NCBI RefSeq assembly: GCF_035222485.1
Contig: NC_085922.1
Coordinates: 15,001-79,000, forward strand
Length of the DNA stretch: 64,000 nt
Direction: 5' to 3'
Source of the DNA: Podospora pseudoanserina
Taxonomy: Eukaryota; Ascomycota; Sordariomycetes; Sordariales; Podosporaceae
The notes under the pieces were generated by a model. That model worked only from the letters and a program-made list of their open reading frames with translations, ran no database searches and was not told where the DNA came from. Both the position numbers and the translations under genes were made by a program. Shown piece by piece: positions 63,480-64,000 of this stretch (positions are counted from its first letter, which is position 1; each line of letters opens with the position of its first letter).

Positions 63480-64000
63480 TTCTCTGCTTGGTGCAAAATC
63501 CTGAAGTGAGCTGGACACGAGGTAGATACCTAGAATGAATGCACACACCTACCTACATAAAGCTCAGTTGAGCAGTGGACCCAAAATGATGTCACCATTT
63601 CTACCTTAGCTGCATCACCCCAGCCCCACCTCCAACAGAACTGTATGCAACTGCCAAAATAAACTGCAAACGCTGGTGATTTTCCCCACTTCTCATGGTA
63701 CATTTACACATGAAGGATATGAGCAAGCTCAAGTACACAAATGCCATGACTTTCATTACCTCATACCTCATGTGTAATTATCGATGAAGAGTGATCTTCT
63801 CTGTGATACCTATGCAACTCTATAGGTAGGTGCGGCGGTAGCCCGCGCTCATCTAATCATTCCTCGCAATAGAAAGCATCCTCTTATTGTGAATAGCCTT
63901 GGCCAAACATATATGTGCCCACATGCACCGTCCATTTAGTGGGGACCAGGCTCGCAGTCGGGAGCGTAGATGGCCTCTGTCAACACTGTTAGAACATGCA
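63480..64000. other. Intergenic region at the right edge
   Basis: No gene is supported. ACCTACCTACAT (63,546-63,557) and TAGGTAGGTG (63,823-63,832) are further copies of the recurrent tetranucleotide unit. Confidence 0.4.

Noticed and set aside
1-64000. CRISPR arrays, bacterial operons, rRNA genes
   Set aside because: None seen; introns and gene families are eukaryotic, and I found no dispersed 5S sequence.

Overview
The window looks like nuclear DNA of a filamentous ascomycete, most likely a Sordariomycete of Sordariales type. Genes carry short introns (about 50-140 bp) with GTRNGY donors, CTAAC/CTGAC branch sites and YAG acceptors. Typical fungal families are present (Zn2Cys6 regulator, AA9 LPMO, DUF3176, Pth11/rhodopsin-like membrane protein, berberine-bridge-like oxidase). 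Old repeats have been turned into extremely AT-rich, TpA-rich DNA, the mark expected of RIP (repeat-induced point mutation). The order is inferred from style, not from a database match.

Layout. 1-5.3 kb: an AT-rich edge with an LTR-retrotransposon gag fossil, a decayed LTR, and a minus-strand tract of decayed coding sequence of unknown family. 5.7-40.0 kb: a gene-dense, normal-GC segment. It holds BOS1 SNARE, thiamine pyrophosphokinase, an orphan multispan membrane protein, an archaemetzincin-like protease, an MDR oxidoreductase, a Zn2Cys6 regulator, a PY-motif protein, an FAD monooxygenase divergent from an extended-SDR reductase, a RhoGAP, a GFA/CENP-V protein, a prolyl-4-hydroxylase-like dioxygenase, a BTB-like protein with repeated W-[DA]-F motifs, tRNA-Gln(CTG) with an intron, an orphan nuclear-type protein, a BBE-type flavo-oxidase and a rhodopsin-like membrane protein.

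40.0-48.3 kb is a nest of RIP-mutated LTR fragments from at least three families. In its middle sits an intact, unmutated two-exon gene for a Myb/SANT-like DNA-binding protein, bracketed by repeated segments. 48.3-53.5 kb is gene-poor with decayed coding sequence, including a short-chain dehydrogenase pseudogene with an internal deletion, plus one convincing very small spliced gene (61 aa, SH3/KOW-like). 53.5-57.0 kb holds an orphan ORF and a four-exon AA9 LPMO, followed 112 bp later by another LTR and an AT-rich tract bounded by direct repeats (57.1-58.5 kb). 58.7-63.5 kb returns to ordinary genes: a DUF3176 membrane protein, a class-V PLP enzyme (Egt2/isopenicillin-N-epimerase-like) and a secreted PEBP-like protein with a 29-nt micro-exon.

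Functionally, most left-hand genes are independent housekeeping genes. Those at 12.5-20.4 kb (MDR oxidoreductase, Zn2Cys6 regulator, salicylate-hydroxylase-like monooxygenase, NAD(P)H reductase) could be a small catabolic or tailoring group without a backbone enzyme. The most unusual items are the AA9 LPMO with Glu at the position of the conserved active-site Gln, and the intact Myb/SANT gene inside the transposon nest.
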